A DNA stretch of 64,000 bases from Maea johnstoni. Its lineage: Eukaryota; Annelida; Polychaeta; Spionida; Magelonidae. The position numbers and the translations under genes are program-made. The DNA is taken from positions 43,713,574 to 43,777,573 of the forward strand of contig OZ012690.1 of NCBI GenBank assembly GCA_963942565.1, in the 5' to 3' direction. The notes under the pieces are model-generated. The model did not search any database and was not told the DNA's origin. It worked only from the letters and a program-made list of their open reading frames with translations. Positions 22,190 to 32,855 of this stretch are shown piece by piece (within the stretch, counting starts at the first letter, position 1; each line of letters opens with the position of its first letter).

Positions 22190-22740
22190 CTTATCTGTTG
22201 AATACCCGAAGAGCTAATATGTGAGCTCCAGAGAGTACAAAACAACGCTGCCAGGGTGATCACTCTCACAAAGAAGCATGACCATATCACTCTAGTACTT
22301 AAGGAGCTGCACTGGCTACCAGTCAGGAAGGGAATTGAATTCAAGTTTCTGCTACTGGCGTACAAGTGTTTGCATGGAACTGCACCTTCTTACCTGAGGG
22401 AATTGCTGAAAGAGTATGTCCTACCACGGACACTGAGATCAACATTCAAGAACTTACTCTGCGTGCCGAGATACAACATGAAAACCTACGGTGACAGATC
22501 GTTTAGTGCCTGTGCCCCAAAACTATGGAATCAGCTCCCAGATGATATTCGGGCAGCTGGGAGTGTGGCAATCTTCAAACGACAACTGAAAACACATCTG
22601 TTCAAAGATGTATATATCAATTAACTATGTGGATATCAACATATATCCTTTGACAATGGAATGTAATGCACCTTTGAGCATGTTTATATGGAAAGGGCGC
22701 AATATCAAATGACAATAGTATTATTATTATTATTATTAAT
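22190..22740 (+). mobile_element. CR1/L2-like LINE 3' end with ORF2 tail
   Basis: An open frame of 122 codons (22256-22624), preceded in frame by 'ELQRVQNNAARV', encodes the highly conserved post-RT tail: 'HITLVLKELHWLPVRKGIEF', 'LLLAYKCLHGTAPSYL', 'YGDRSFSACAPKLWNQLP' and 'FKRQLKTHLF'. The frame ends at a stop, and a short 3' UTR runs into (TAT)n at about 22721-22740. The copy is 5'-truncated as is usual for LINEs. The frame is still clean, so it is relatively young. Confidence 0.85.
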
Positions 22741-23189
22741 ATGATAAAGTGCCCCTGCTGTTTATATGCAGAAATACAAGTTAACACCACAGCCTGCCAC
22801 CTATTGGTTTGTTCAGGGATGTTCATTTTGGAAAAAATCAGATTTAATGGCTAGATGGCTCCAAAACATGAAACCCACCTGTTTGTATATCACCAACCAA
22901 AACAACTGCAGTTGTTAGTCCGGCACAGAAAGCTGGATTTTGGGCTGAACCTTTTTTTTTCATATATAGTTTTTTTTTCAGTTGATTATGGTAGCCAAGG
23001 GTACCCACTTTAAGAATCTGCCGGGTGCCGGGCTGGCACCCTTAGGCAATTTGAGATATTGACCCATCTTTGCCACCCCCCATGGTACAAGAAATGGACA
23101 AATTGGGCTTTCTGCGGTTTTGGTTGTTCCAGATATTAAAATCTTAGAGACCTACAGACCCATCAACTTACATAGGCTCAATTTAGATA

Positions 23190-24175
23190 GCAAATAGGTA
23201 TATGTTTGTATTTGAACATCCGTAGGTACCTTAATTGCTGAGAACAGGGGTCAAAAAGTGGGTCATTTAGTCAGAATATACAAAATTTTGCTTGTATTTT
23301 GCTAATATTTGAACAGCATTAAATCACAATAAAAGATTCCATCATTATTCTAGTTCTAAATATGATTTATTTAGCTAGCAAATTAATTGGTATTTGTAGT
23401 TGGCCAACGTTAGGTGCCTGCTATGCTGAAAACAGGGGTCAAAAAGTAGGTCACTTAGCTAAAATGCACGATTTTCGCCTGCAATTTGAACAGCATTATA
23501 TCGACTTATATATAACTTTCACCATTCAAGTTCTAAATATGACTCATTTAGGTAACAAATAATTGATATTTGTACTTGGACCACTGTAAGTACCCGCATT
23601 GCTAAGAACAGGGGTCAAGAATTATGTGCATTTTGCACTTATATATACTTTTCACTATTTTCGTTCTAAATATGACTTATCTAGGTAGCAAATGAATTGA
23701 TAATTGTAGTTGGACAACTGAAAATACCTGCATTGTCGGGAACAGGGGTCAGAAAATAGGTCACTTAGCTAAAATGTACTATTTTCGCTTGCATTTTGCT
23801 ACTTTTTGAAAAGCATTACATCCATTTGTATATAACTTTCACCACTCTACTTTTAACTATGACATATTTAGGAGAAAGATGAAAAGATAATTGTAGTTGG
23901 ACAACTGTAGGTACCCGCACTGCCGAGATAAGAGGTCTGAAATTAGGTCACTTAGCTAAAATGTACAATTTGCCTGCATTTTGCTCTTTTTTAAACAGCA
24001 TTACATCGACTTATATGAGAGTTTCACTATTCTCGTTCGGAATGTTACTCATTTTGGTAGCAAGTAAATTGATAATTGTAGTCGGACAACTGTAGGTAGC
24101 TGCACCGTTGGGAACAAGGGTCAAAAATAGGTCACTTAGCTAAAATGCATGATTTTTGCCTCCGTTTTGCTCTTT
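23190..24175 (+). repeat. left array of the foldback element, about six ~180-bp units
   Basis: The phrase 'aacaggggtca' or a close variant recurs near 23241, 23430, 23606, 23741, 23930 and 24112. Each occurrence is followed by 'ggtcacttagctaaaatg' and 'ttttcgcctgc', then 'cagcattacatc-actta'. One unit is shorter (about 135 bp). Confidence 0.85.
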
Positions 24176-25279
24176 AATCTTATATAACACTTTGTCTTCG
24201 CACTAGTTGCATTGTGTGGGAAAACTATGTCTTCAAATATTTAAAGGAATATACTGTACACTAGTATAACTTTATTGACTGTTGCAGAGGGCACTATGAT
24301 ATTTGTCATAGGCCTGAAGGCAGTAACCTGTCAAATTATCATATCAGCCCTTATCAGCTTATCACATGGTACACTCATACATTGTATAAAATCAGAATAG
24401 CAATAATAACAAGATGTAATGCCCTCTGTCGGATGGTATTATAGGGATTTGTCGATTAGCCACATGGTACAAATCTTAAAACATACTTTCCTGAAAAATA
24501 CCCAAGCCGATGTCATGAATAATGGGGAATTCCCCTGACTTGGATGGATTTAGACAGTCGCTTATATATCATAAGACTCTGACTAGGAGTGAGGGATCAG
24601 GATTTGGGATTATGTTTACTGTCACCTATCCTACCATACAGAAGATAAGTCGTGAATCGTCTTTTGTAAATGGCGGAGAACAATACATAACTTCAAGTCA
24701 GTAGTAACTTTCTCAGATGCCCCAAATAGGACTTCAGCTTGTGTGGACTCCTTTATGTGTGATTGATATTGTTTTATAGGGAAAGCTATGCAGCTACATG
24801 TAAGTGATAGTGGCCGACAGGGACAGCTACATGTACATTATAGACATCTAATTCCTGCACCAGTCGATCGGACGTCTCCTAGTGCCTGGTTGTACAGAAC
24901 CTATGGATAACATGTCATAAAAAATAAGCCAATCACATTACTGACCCATGTAGCTTGCGAATCAAAGCTATGTTCAGTTGCATGTGAGGTTATCCATGCA
25001 TCCGTGCCCAGGAAACTGGGTGGCAATCAGTCGTGCAGTTGTGTATTATGCCCAGGCTCCTACACATTTAGTGCAGGAATTAAATGTCGGCACTGTACTG
25101 AACTGTACATGTACATGTAAACGTGTGATGTGTCTATGCTGAATGTGTATGGTTATGGTATACAAATCTTGGAAACTAATGGTGTCCTACTAGAAATATA
25201 AATTCATTTGGTTCATAAATAAGTCACATCTAGAACTAGATGGTGTCTTATATGTTGATATAGTGCTGTTCAAGTGAGA
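24176..25279. other. central spacer of the foldback element
   Basis: Not part of the inverted arms and without a gene. It contains a smaller inverted pair, 'aattcctgcac' near 24850 and 'gtgcaggaatt' near 25072, suggesting a further small nested insertion of about 240 bp. Confidence 0.5.
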
Positions 25280-26290
25280 GTAAGACGCAGGCGAAAATAT
25301 ACATTTTAGCTAAGTGACCTATATTCTGACCCCTGTTCCCAGCGGTGCAGGTACCCACAGCTGTCCAACTACAATTATCAATTTATGTGTTACCCAAATG
25401 AGTAATATCTAGAACTTGAATAGTGAACGTCTTATATAAGTCGAGGTAATGCTTTTCAAAAAAGAGCAAAATGCATGTGGACAATGTACATTTTAGCTAC
25501 ATGTAAGTGACCTATTTTTTGACCCCTGTTCTCAGGTACCTGTAGTTGTCCAACTACAATTATCAATTTATTTGCTTCCTATATGTCATTTTCAAAATTA
25601 GAATAATGACAACTTTTTATAAGTCAATGTAATGTTCAAAAAAAGCAAAAGGCGAAAATTGTGCATTTTAGTTAAGTGACCTACTTTCTGACCCCTATTC
25701 TCAGCAGTGCGCGTACCTACAGTTATCCAACTACAATCATCCATCTATTGGCTACCTAAATAAGTCATATTTAGAACGAAAATAATGAAAGTTATATATA
25801 AATCAATATAACGCTGCCCAAAAAAGAGCAAAATGCAGGGGAAAATCGTACATTTTAGCTAAGTGACCTAATTCTTAACCTCTGTTCTTAGCAATGCGGG
25901 TACCTACAGTGGTCCAAGTACAAATATCAATTATTTGTTACCTAAATAAGTCATATTTAGAACTTGAATGGTGAAAGTTATATATAAGTCGATATAATAC
26001 TGTTCAAATTGTAGGCGAAAATCGTACATTTTAGCAAAGTGACCTACTTTTTGACCCCTGTTATCAGCATAGCGGGCACCTAACGTTGGCCAACTACAAA
26101 TATCAATTAATTTGCTAGCTGAATAAGTCATATTTAGAACTAGGATAGTGATGGAATCTTTTATTGTGATTTAATGCTGTTCAAATATTAGCAAAATACA
26201 AGCAAAATTTTGTATATTCTGACTAAATGACCCACTTTTTGACCCCTGTTCTCAGCAATTAAGGTACCTACGGATGTTCAAATACAAACA
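25280..26290 (-). repeat. right array of the foldback element, about six ~180-bp units
   Basis: Inverse-orientation units marked by 'gacccctgtt' or variants near 25330, 25521, 25690, 25877, 26052 and 26240. Mirror of the left array. Confidence 0.85.
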
Positions 26291-26554
26291 TATACCTATT
26301 TGCTATCTAAATTGAGCCTATGTAAGTTGAATGGGTCTGTAGGTCTCTTAGATTTTAATATCTGGAACAACCAAAACCGGAGAAAGCCCAATTTGTCCAT
26401 TTCTTGTACCATGGGGAGTGGCAAAGATGGGTCAATATCTCAAATTGCCCAGATTCTTAAAGTGGGTACCCTTGGCTACCAGAATCAACTGAAAAAATAT
26501 ATATATATGAAAAAAAAAAGGTTCAGCCCAAAATCCAGCTTTCTGTGCCGGACT

Positions 26555-28568
26555 ATGTAAATAGACATATAAAATAAATAATTCTTGAGTGTGGCATAAG
26601 GATTCGGTTGGATAATAGATTTCGAATCAAACTCTACCAAAGATTTGCAGGGGTGGTGTTATTTTTTCAATAGCATTTGGTAGTTTTTCATTCATCTGGC
26701 ATTCAAAGAAATCGTACAAAAATCTGGAAAAGTATCAAAATTGTCTGTACTCTTGGAAATCAATTGCTAGGTGAAAATAGCTAATTTTTCCTATTTTGTG
26801 TTATTGCCAATCATCTAAGATATCGAGTAGACACTTTGCATCTCGCTTTCGTGAATGTATTAAGTGTGTACTTTATTGACTGTACTAACGAGTACAAAAG
26901 TATGGCCATACCATGTAGAACACGTGCAAATATAAATAATATAAAAAACAGAAAGATCATAAATATAAGTGTGGAGGATCGCATTACGTCAAAATGAAGA
27001 ATATCCAAGGGAGAAACAAAAATAAAGGGGATTGAAAGAACTGAAACAGGGTAGATTTAGAAACTACCAAAATACAACATACGAGGGGAAAAAGAAACTA
27101 TTTGATTAGTCAAGGAATACTTAAGGATAATGGCGCACATTCACTTCCGATACAACTGTTTTTTTCAAACTTTCAAATTGGTTACTTCAATAGTACAGTT
27201 TCTAAAATTAAACAATGAAAACGAAGGGTCCCTATGATAGCTTTAGAGTAAATTGGGGTCAAGATATTATCTAAACCTATCACTGGCATGCTAATCTTAA
27301 TCGATAGATGCTTAAATGCACGGATTTGTTAACTGTATATTTATATTAGGTGAATTAATCCAACACTGGCCAAGAGGGTAGTTAAGTAGTACATGGGGTT
27401 TTATAATTTTAAGCCAGACTCCCTTGGGAATATTAGTCAGCCTTAGATTATACGCATATATACTTCTTGCTTTACAAAGACATACACGCCGTTGTGTAAA
27501 AAAATCTAACCTTCCAAGGTTGGATCGCCACTGCCTCCTAAACAAAGTGAACAAATGGTGAGTTGCCACTTTTGAAATTGGTGCACTTTGATATGAAACG
27601 ATGCACCTCCGAAATAGATCGATGCATATGCATCCGATGTAAACCGGCGCCTGTCAGTATGCACTGTCAACTGTTTTTGAATGAAATTTAATTTAAATGA
27701 AAAGTTGTCATAGATTTCGTCGATGCGAATGTTACTTTCAGTGATATATTCTTCATGTTGTAATACTGGCCGAGAAATAGTTTTAGCTGTTTTAAAGATA
27801 TATTATTTTAGCCTGACATTTATTTGCCTTATTCAACTCCTCCAGTGCCAGCTTTCTCCCTATATCCAGATAGGGCCCCGTTGAAAGAGGTACTGGGAGG
27901 ACAGAACAAATACAGAGAAGGGGGGAGGCAAGTGTTGCGGCAGGGCGCTAAAGGCCGCAGGAGTAGAAGTTGACGATGTAGTAAGGATCCGTGCTCCCAA
28001 AAAGTGAGTGGCGGGCGCACAGATCCAAGCCCAAAGTACAGGTGGTAGGTACATGGATAGGGCACTGATCAGCACGTAGGGACGTGTGAAAGGGCAGATA
28101 GAAGGTAAATGGGTGGGAGTTGCATAAAGTAATAGTCATGTGCAGCAGGTGTGCATGCACGTGACAACACCAACGTCATAGGGAACTTAATAGAACATCT
28201 CCTTCATCAACAGATATAAATTAATATTTACACCCATTAAACTTCACAGAGCTCAATTTTTATATGAAGGCTAGGCATTACTTACATCCATTAAACTATA
28301 GATTTCCTCGAAGAAATTCCCAACTTCACAACTGTGGAAATGTTTATTATAACTCAAAGATAAAAGATCGTTTTTAGACAAGGCCCAACATAAAGTCACT
28401 CACTAAAGTTATAGTGAACGGCATTTCAGGCAAACGTTCTCTCTGGGATCAGCGGATTTGACCAACAATTCATTTTAGCAAAGTAAAGTAAAATAAAAAT
28501 AATGCCACTGTTAATTTGAGTAGATAATATTTCTGAGTACTACACGAAGGTGGAAATGATGTTATCAG
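26555..28568. other. non-coding, nothing recognised
   Basis: Long AT-rich stretch with a GC-richer island near 27830-28060. Overlapping minus-strand frames in that island (27829-28160) show no domain and lie in three registers, so I do not call a gene. Confidence 0.4.
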
Positions 28569-28645
28569 CTGCGGGCGGACGCAATCGATCCCGCAACCCT
28601 TTACCTCGCAGGCAAGCGCTCTAACGACTAGGCTACGGCGACTTA
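28569..28645 (-). mobile_element. tRNA-like SINE head fragment
   Basis: On the minus strand the order is A-box-like TAGCCTAGTCGTTAGAGCGC, then B-box-like GGGATCGATTGC, in tRNA spacing. The sequence lacks a pairing acceptor stem and is treated as a SINE head, different from S1 and S2. Confidence 0.55.
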
Positions 28646-29303
28646 TTTACGATGTTGATGTTTGAAAAGAGAACTATATTGATGAAATCCCGTAACTCTA
28701 TTTGGGATCGTTCCTAGCATTCCGAGTTTACTCTTGTCATTTACGTGACTGACAACCGGAGTAAATCTTTGAAAAGGACCGTTAGGGCACTTTTATCAAT
28801 GTCCCCACATATTTACATACGGCCCGAAACTGATTATGACCTACCTTCGTCATGCGAGCCGGTAAATATCCAAATCAAATATGGCGCCTGTTGTCTAACT
28901 ACTACCAATCGGCTCGGCATCACTGGAATGTCGTTAGAACCCGATCAGGAGCGCCAAAATAGCTCAAAATTTGTTTTTGATCTATTAATCTAAAGCCTTT
29001 TCAAATAAATGAACAATAGCAATTCTATCAATACGCCTTTACATGTCGTTAACTTTGTGGCATCGCATACCAATTTTTCCTTTACTATGAAATTGCTATT
29101 CTGAGGTTCAATTAATTACACTGGCTACCGTTTCACTTTTGCGGCGCTGCACGCCGGGTATGAACATTAGCGTCCAGCACCCTACACTTTTCTGTAGCCC
29201 GATTTTTCCCGTTAGAATTGATGATCCCCCACCATGCCTTATCTCAGCCAAGTTTCTCGTTTCCGCAAAAGTTTATGTTAAACCGTGTTCTATTCAAGGT
29301 AGC
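28646..29303. other. non-coding flank of the Polinton
   Basis: No feature recognised. An 82-codon frame at 28745-28993 has no known domain. Confidence 0.4.
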
Positions 29304-29309
29304 CTATGG
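29304..29309. repeat. left target-site duplication CTATGG of the Polinton dimer
   Basis: CTATGG directly precedes the AG start of the element and recurs at 57879-57884 directly after its CT end. A 6-bp duplication is the known hallmark of Polinton integration. Confidence 0.85.
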
Positions 29310-29316
29310 AGTAGTA

Positions 29317-29400
29317 TATAGACAGGGCATTTCTAGAACTTGGAGGTCCAGAAATGCATGCATTTCTAGAACCATTAATTCTAGAAATGCCCTGTCTATA
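29317..29400. repeat. left terminal hairpin of the Polinton
   Basis: A perfect 22-bp stem (29317-29338 with 29379-29400) encloses a loop that itself contains the perfect palindrome GAAATGCATGCATTTC. It lies 7 bases inside the element's end. Such nested terminal palindromes can fold like viral telomeres. The same structure is at 57788-57871. Confidence 0.9.
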
Positions 29401-29567
29401 AGATATATGAAAAAGTCTAAAATGTTTATAGTGAACAAAGTACTGCAAAGCAAATATTTTTGTTGGTAATGTTTAATGATATAAATCGTTCACGTACAAT
29501 GTATGTAGTGTACCTTCCTCACAGGTGTGAGCAAACTTTTGAATATGCTCAATTCTTTTGGATGCAT

Positions 29568-30251
29568 TCAAGAGCACCTGAAAAATCCTAAGCGAGACCT
29601 CTTTACTTCACTATGAACAAGTTTCACAAAGATCTGAAAGGTTGGCTGCTCCTCAGGGAATATGAATCTTCTGCATCCAAAGGAGGTTAAAACTTGCTTA
29701 GCAAATAACCTGAAGTTAGTCATATAGTATGCTATGTAAAGTCCTTCATATCTATTTTTCCTTTTGATCCTCAGACAGTCTGACGATAAAAGATCCAGCA
29801 AATCATAATTCATCTTTATACGAGAAAATCCAAGATATTCAACTGCATGCATTAATCTATCCAGTTGCACATAATACTTTCTCCCATATGGTAAGGGAAG
29901 ATAGCCTCCATTGTGGTGATAAAGCAGAAAGTATTCTTCTGAAGAGAAGAGATGGTCTGGTAGTTCCACCACAACAAATCCTGGAGTTGTTTGTATCAGC
30001 GGGGATTGCTGGTTATACATGTTGATGTAGAGACGGAACAGTGGTATCTGTTCCAAAGCATGGTGAATTGTTTCTTTGGTAATTATATGGACAACTCTAT
30101 TGTGTAGTTTGACTAGTAATCCAACATTGTTGAAGTGTAAACCGTCAAGTTCGTATTCTCCCCAGTTGAGTGACATGATCATAGTAAGATGTATCTTGAA
30201 CCTCATCTCAGGTATAATATTCAAAGATATTACAATAGTAGGCCTGTTCAT
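29568..30251 (-). CDS. Polinton orphan protein next to terminus, left arm (227 aa)
   Basis: I do not recognise a domain. The protein is mixed alpha/beta in appearance, rich in Leu, Tyr and basic residues, without a signal peptide or clear membrane segment. It is the outermost gene, about 170 bp inside the terminal hairpin, and is identical in the right arm. Outermost accessory genes of this kind in related viruses often serve host interaction, but that is only inference. Confidence 0.6.
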   Translation of the reverse strand: MNRPTIVISLNIIPEMRFKIHLTMIMSLNWGEYELDGLHFNNVGLLVKLHNRVVHIITKETIHHALEQIPLFRLYINMYNQQSPLIQTTPGFVVVELPDHLFSSEEYFLLYHHNGGYLPLPYGRKYYVQLDRLMHAVEYLGFSRIKMNYDLLDLLSSDCLRIKRKNRYEGLYIAYYMTNFRLFAKQVLTSFGCRRFIFPEEQPTFQIFVKLVHSEVKRSRLGFFRCS

Positions 30252-31392
30252 ACTGACATTATCTTGTTAATCATACTTTGAATAGCATTATTTTTCACCT
30301 ATCACATATTCCCGATATTAGGATTTATGTTATGCTAGATTTATATTTCGTTTGATAACCAAAATAGAGTTATGAAAGTCCTCATCACATACCAATGTAA
30401 ATCAATAAAATAAAAAAATATGTCTACAAACCATTTGTATCCAAGACAAACACAGGTGGAAAAGTAGAAAAGCAAAACCAGTAACAACACTTAACATTTT
30501 CTCTATTTATTTGAAAGCAACTCATCTAACATGATCTCATTCTAGCACAATATGAGCACATATGTTAATTACCTGTACTCTAAACCTTTAAATGCAGTTT
30601 GGTACACACATAAACCTACATAAACCTATTCCTAGTTTATTCATTATACCTCTACATTACATTTGAACTAGAAGGCAAAATAGAAAAGCAATCTCATGTA
30701 TACTAAGTAAATGTTTAACTTTAATATCTAAAATTCTAGATTGGTCTGATACATGTCTGAGCGTAACTACATGGATATACACCTATATAAACCTAATTAA
30801 AAAGCTTACAATAGTGCTTATCATAAACGTTAATAAATGCTATAGCTTTAAGCGTAATACATATTTGATATAGTGATATACAATACATATAGAAGTAAAC
30901 CCTTTAAGTGTATCATAGCTCTAATCAAAATTGTCAATCATCTTTATAGTATGTATAATCATATAGTGATAAAAAATACTATGAAATTTTGACCTACTTG
31001 GAAATATTCTCCATATCAACTAAATCATACAATTCTAATGATGCTGAGTGCAAATCTAAAAGTGGATATATAAACCTAATGTATATGATTATATTTGATA
31101 CATACATATATATATTTTTTAAGCATCTCTGTAGCATGCATTGTTACTATACAGAGATATGCAAACTCCTACAAAAAAAAAATCAATGATTACATATTAG
31201 AGTATATATAAATGAAAAATTATATTGGACCTGGACAAAGCTAGGGCACCTTTGATTTCTATGGCACAGGACTAAGTCTAGGCTATTGCCATGCAGGAGT
31301 CATTGGTCTTTTATATGAGCTCTGGTATTACAATTAAAGCGTCATTGACCCAGGGCATTGGCTATGGTGCCTCTGAAGTCTTTGGTCCAGGT
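30252..31392. other. Polinton left-arm non-coding segment with degenerate repeats
   Basis: About 1.1 kb without a convincing frame between the orphan gene and the dUTPase-like pair. Around 31229-31450 phrases such as 'ggtcc-gg-ctaagc' and 'gctagggcat-gcca' recur at roughly 45-65-bp spacing, reaching into the 3' end of the dUTPase-like gene. The two arms differ by about 20 bp here. Confidence 0.5.
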
Positions 31393-32052
31393 CTAGCTAG
31401 GGCATCGCCATTTTATAGTTATTGGTCCTGGACTAAGCCTTGGACATCTCCAAATGAAAGTCTGTGTTGAATGATCATCCTTGGAAACTTGTTGTGCATT
31501 TGGTGTCAGATGCTTCACAACTTGAATCTCATGTCCATCGTAGATTTTTTCAATAATGATTTGAGCAACTTTACAGCCCCTTACAATTGGAACTGTATGG
31601 TTATTAAGATTGTGAATAACAATCCTAATTGCCTCTGTATAATCATTATCAATCATTCCTCCAAGTGTGATTAAGCCATGCTTTTCTGCAACTTCTGAAG
31701 TTTCAACGATTCGGCCACAGTATCCAAGTGGAATGTGCATTGCAATGCTTGTGTCAATAGTAACAGTAGATTGCGGTTTCACTGAAATATCTTCACAGGA
31801 AAACAGATCAAATCCAGCAGCTGTGATAGATCTTTTATTGGGAACCTTTGCGTACGGTGCGAGTTTTTGAACTAGAATTTTATCATCTGTCATCTGCTCC
31901 TGGACAGTGTCATAAAATCTTTCAAACATTTCACATGTTTGTGCACTGTATTGGTGTAGTCCTTCAGCGTCCACAAATTGTTTCATTTCATCTGTGTATG
32001 ATCCCATAGGTTCCATGTTGACAAGGTCTGTTGCGTTATTGAAGTTAGTCAT
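31393..32052 (-). CDS. Polinton dUTPase-fold protein B, left arm (219 aa)
   Basis: The central part matches trimeric dUTPases: 'AAGFDLFS' (about residues 78-85), 'GLITLGGMIDNDYTEAIRI' and 'RGCKVAQIII'. dUTPases cleave dUTP to keep uracil out of DNA. It has about 75 extra N-terminal residues and a C-terminal extension overlapping the degenerate repeat. The motif set is divergent, so catalytic activity is uncertain, and a structural or regulatory role is possible. It lies immediately downstream of a second, different dUTPase-like gene. Confidence 0.8.
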   Translation of the reverse strand: MTNFNNATDLVNMEPMGSYTDEMKQFVDAEGLHQYSAQTCEMFERFYDTVQEQMTDDKILVQKLAPYAKVPNKRSITAAGFDLFSCEDISVKPQSTVTIDTSIAMHIPLGYCGRIVETSEVAEKHGLITLGGMIDNDYTEAIRIVIHNLNNHTVPIVRGCKVAQIIIEKIYDGHEIQVVKHLTPNAQQVSKDDHSTQTFIWRCPRLSPGPITIKWRCPS

Positions 32053-32213
32053 CAGTGATAATCAAGATTGACAACATGCATCTCACATTATTTATGTACT
32101 TGTTTGTCAAATCAGCACATAGTTATGTCATAATTGTAGTATTCAGTGGCACAGTTGATGAATCTTGAACTTGATGTGTCCTATGTGAATATCCATATTC
32201 CTTTGTTGTTGAT

Positions 32214-32768
32214 TTAGTCCAGTTTTTGCACAATAACCACCTCATGAGCATCATGAATTTTCTTAATGATAATTTTTGCAATACGATTTCCTGGATGAAA
32301 GTTTACAGAGTGAGCAGAGAGATTGCGCAGCACAACCTTAATCTCACTTCTGTAGTTGGCATCTACCACACCTCCTAAAGTTACTAAACTGTGTTTCGCA
32401 GCAAGCTCGGGGTTCTCAACTATGTGTCCATAATAGCCAACTGGAATCTGCATGGCAATTTTTGTATCAATAATTGTTGTGGAGTTAGGTTCAAGCGTGA
32501 CTGCTTCAAAAGCAAATAGGTCGAAGCCTGCAACTCTTGAAGATATTTTTCGTGGTTTTATGGCATGACGATTTAATTTCTTTATCAAGAACCTTTTTCC
32601 TAGTACCATTTGTACCATATCTGCAATCATTCCCCTCCGCTTAACTGGAGACTGATCATCATCACTTTCTATTTCTCCTTCTGATAGGGTATCTTTAGTT
32701 GGCCCTTCTAATTCACCAATGGCTCTCTTAGTTCCCGAAGGCTTTGATTCTTCTTTATTGCTCATCAT
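32214..32768 (-). CDS. Polinton dUTPase-fold protein A, left arm (184 aa)
   Basis: Residues 79-180 match the dUTPase fold: 'VAGFDLFAFE', 'AAKHSLVTLGGVVDANYRSEI' and 'PGNRIAKIII'. The N-terminal ~75 residues are acidic then basic (a 'PVKRRG' cluster could be a nuclear signal) and unlike cellular dUTPases. It is paralogous to protein B but clearly different in sequence, so the pair is an old duplication within the lineage. Divergent motifs leave its enzymatic activity open. Confidence 0.8.
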   Translation of the reverse strand: MMSNKEESKPSGTKRAIGELEGPTKDTLSEGEIESDDDQSPVKRRGMIADMVQMVLGKRFLIKKLNRHAIKPRKISSRVAGFDLFAFEAVTLEPNSTTIIDTKIAMQIPVGYYGHIVENPELAAKHSLVTLGGVVDANYRSEIKVVLRNLSAHSVNFHPGNRIAKIIIKKIHDAHEVVIVQKLD

Positions 32769-32855
32769 GTTACTTTAGTGGCTTATCAAGTAGCTCAGGA
32801 CATCAATCTCAGAAGTTTTTGTTTTAAGTTCGTTATTTGTTTTGAAGGTCAACAT

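Larger units (their letters stand above)
22917..26554. mobile_element. 3.6-kb foldback element with tandem-repeat arms
   Basis: The ends are a long inverted repeat. The left side starts AGTCCGGCACAGAAAGC at 22917, and its reverse complement ends at 26554. Similarity runs inward for over 1.2 kb on both sides (to about 24175 and from about 25280). Each arm consists of a unique ~300-bp outer segment and then about six ~180-bp tandem units. If the terminus is GTCCGGCACA, a TA lies on both sides, which would suit a Tc1/mariner-type duplication. The ~1.1-kb middle has no transposase frame. The design recalls Drosophila FB elements, but family membership is not shown. Confidence 0.8.

Noticed and set aside
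23190-24175. CRISPR-like array from regularly spaced repeats
   Set aside because: Units are ~180 bp, abutting, diverged, mirrored on the other arm and in animal DNA. They belong to a foldback element.
27829-28160. GC-richer cluster of overlapping minus-strand frames as a gene
   Set aside because: Three registers overlap, none has a recognisable domain, and no splice pattern joins them.
28745-28993. 82-codon frame near the Polinton as a host gene
   Set aside because: No recognised motif and no supporting splice sites or context.
31393-32768. dUTPase-like genes as host genes captured next to the element
   Set aside because: They lie inside the palindrome on the same strand as the virion genes and are mirrored in the other arm.
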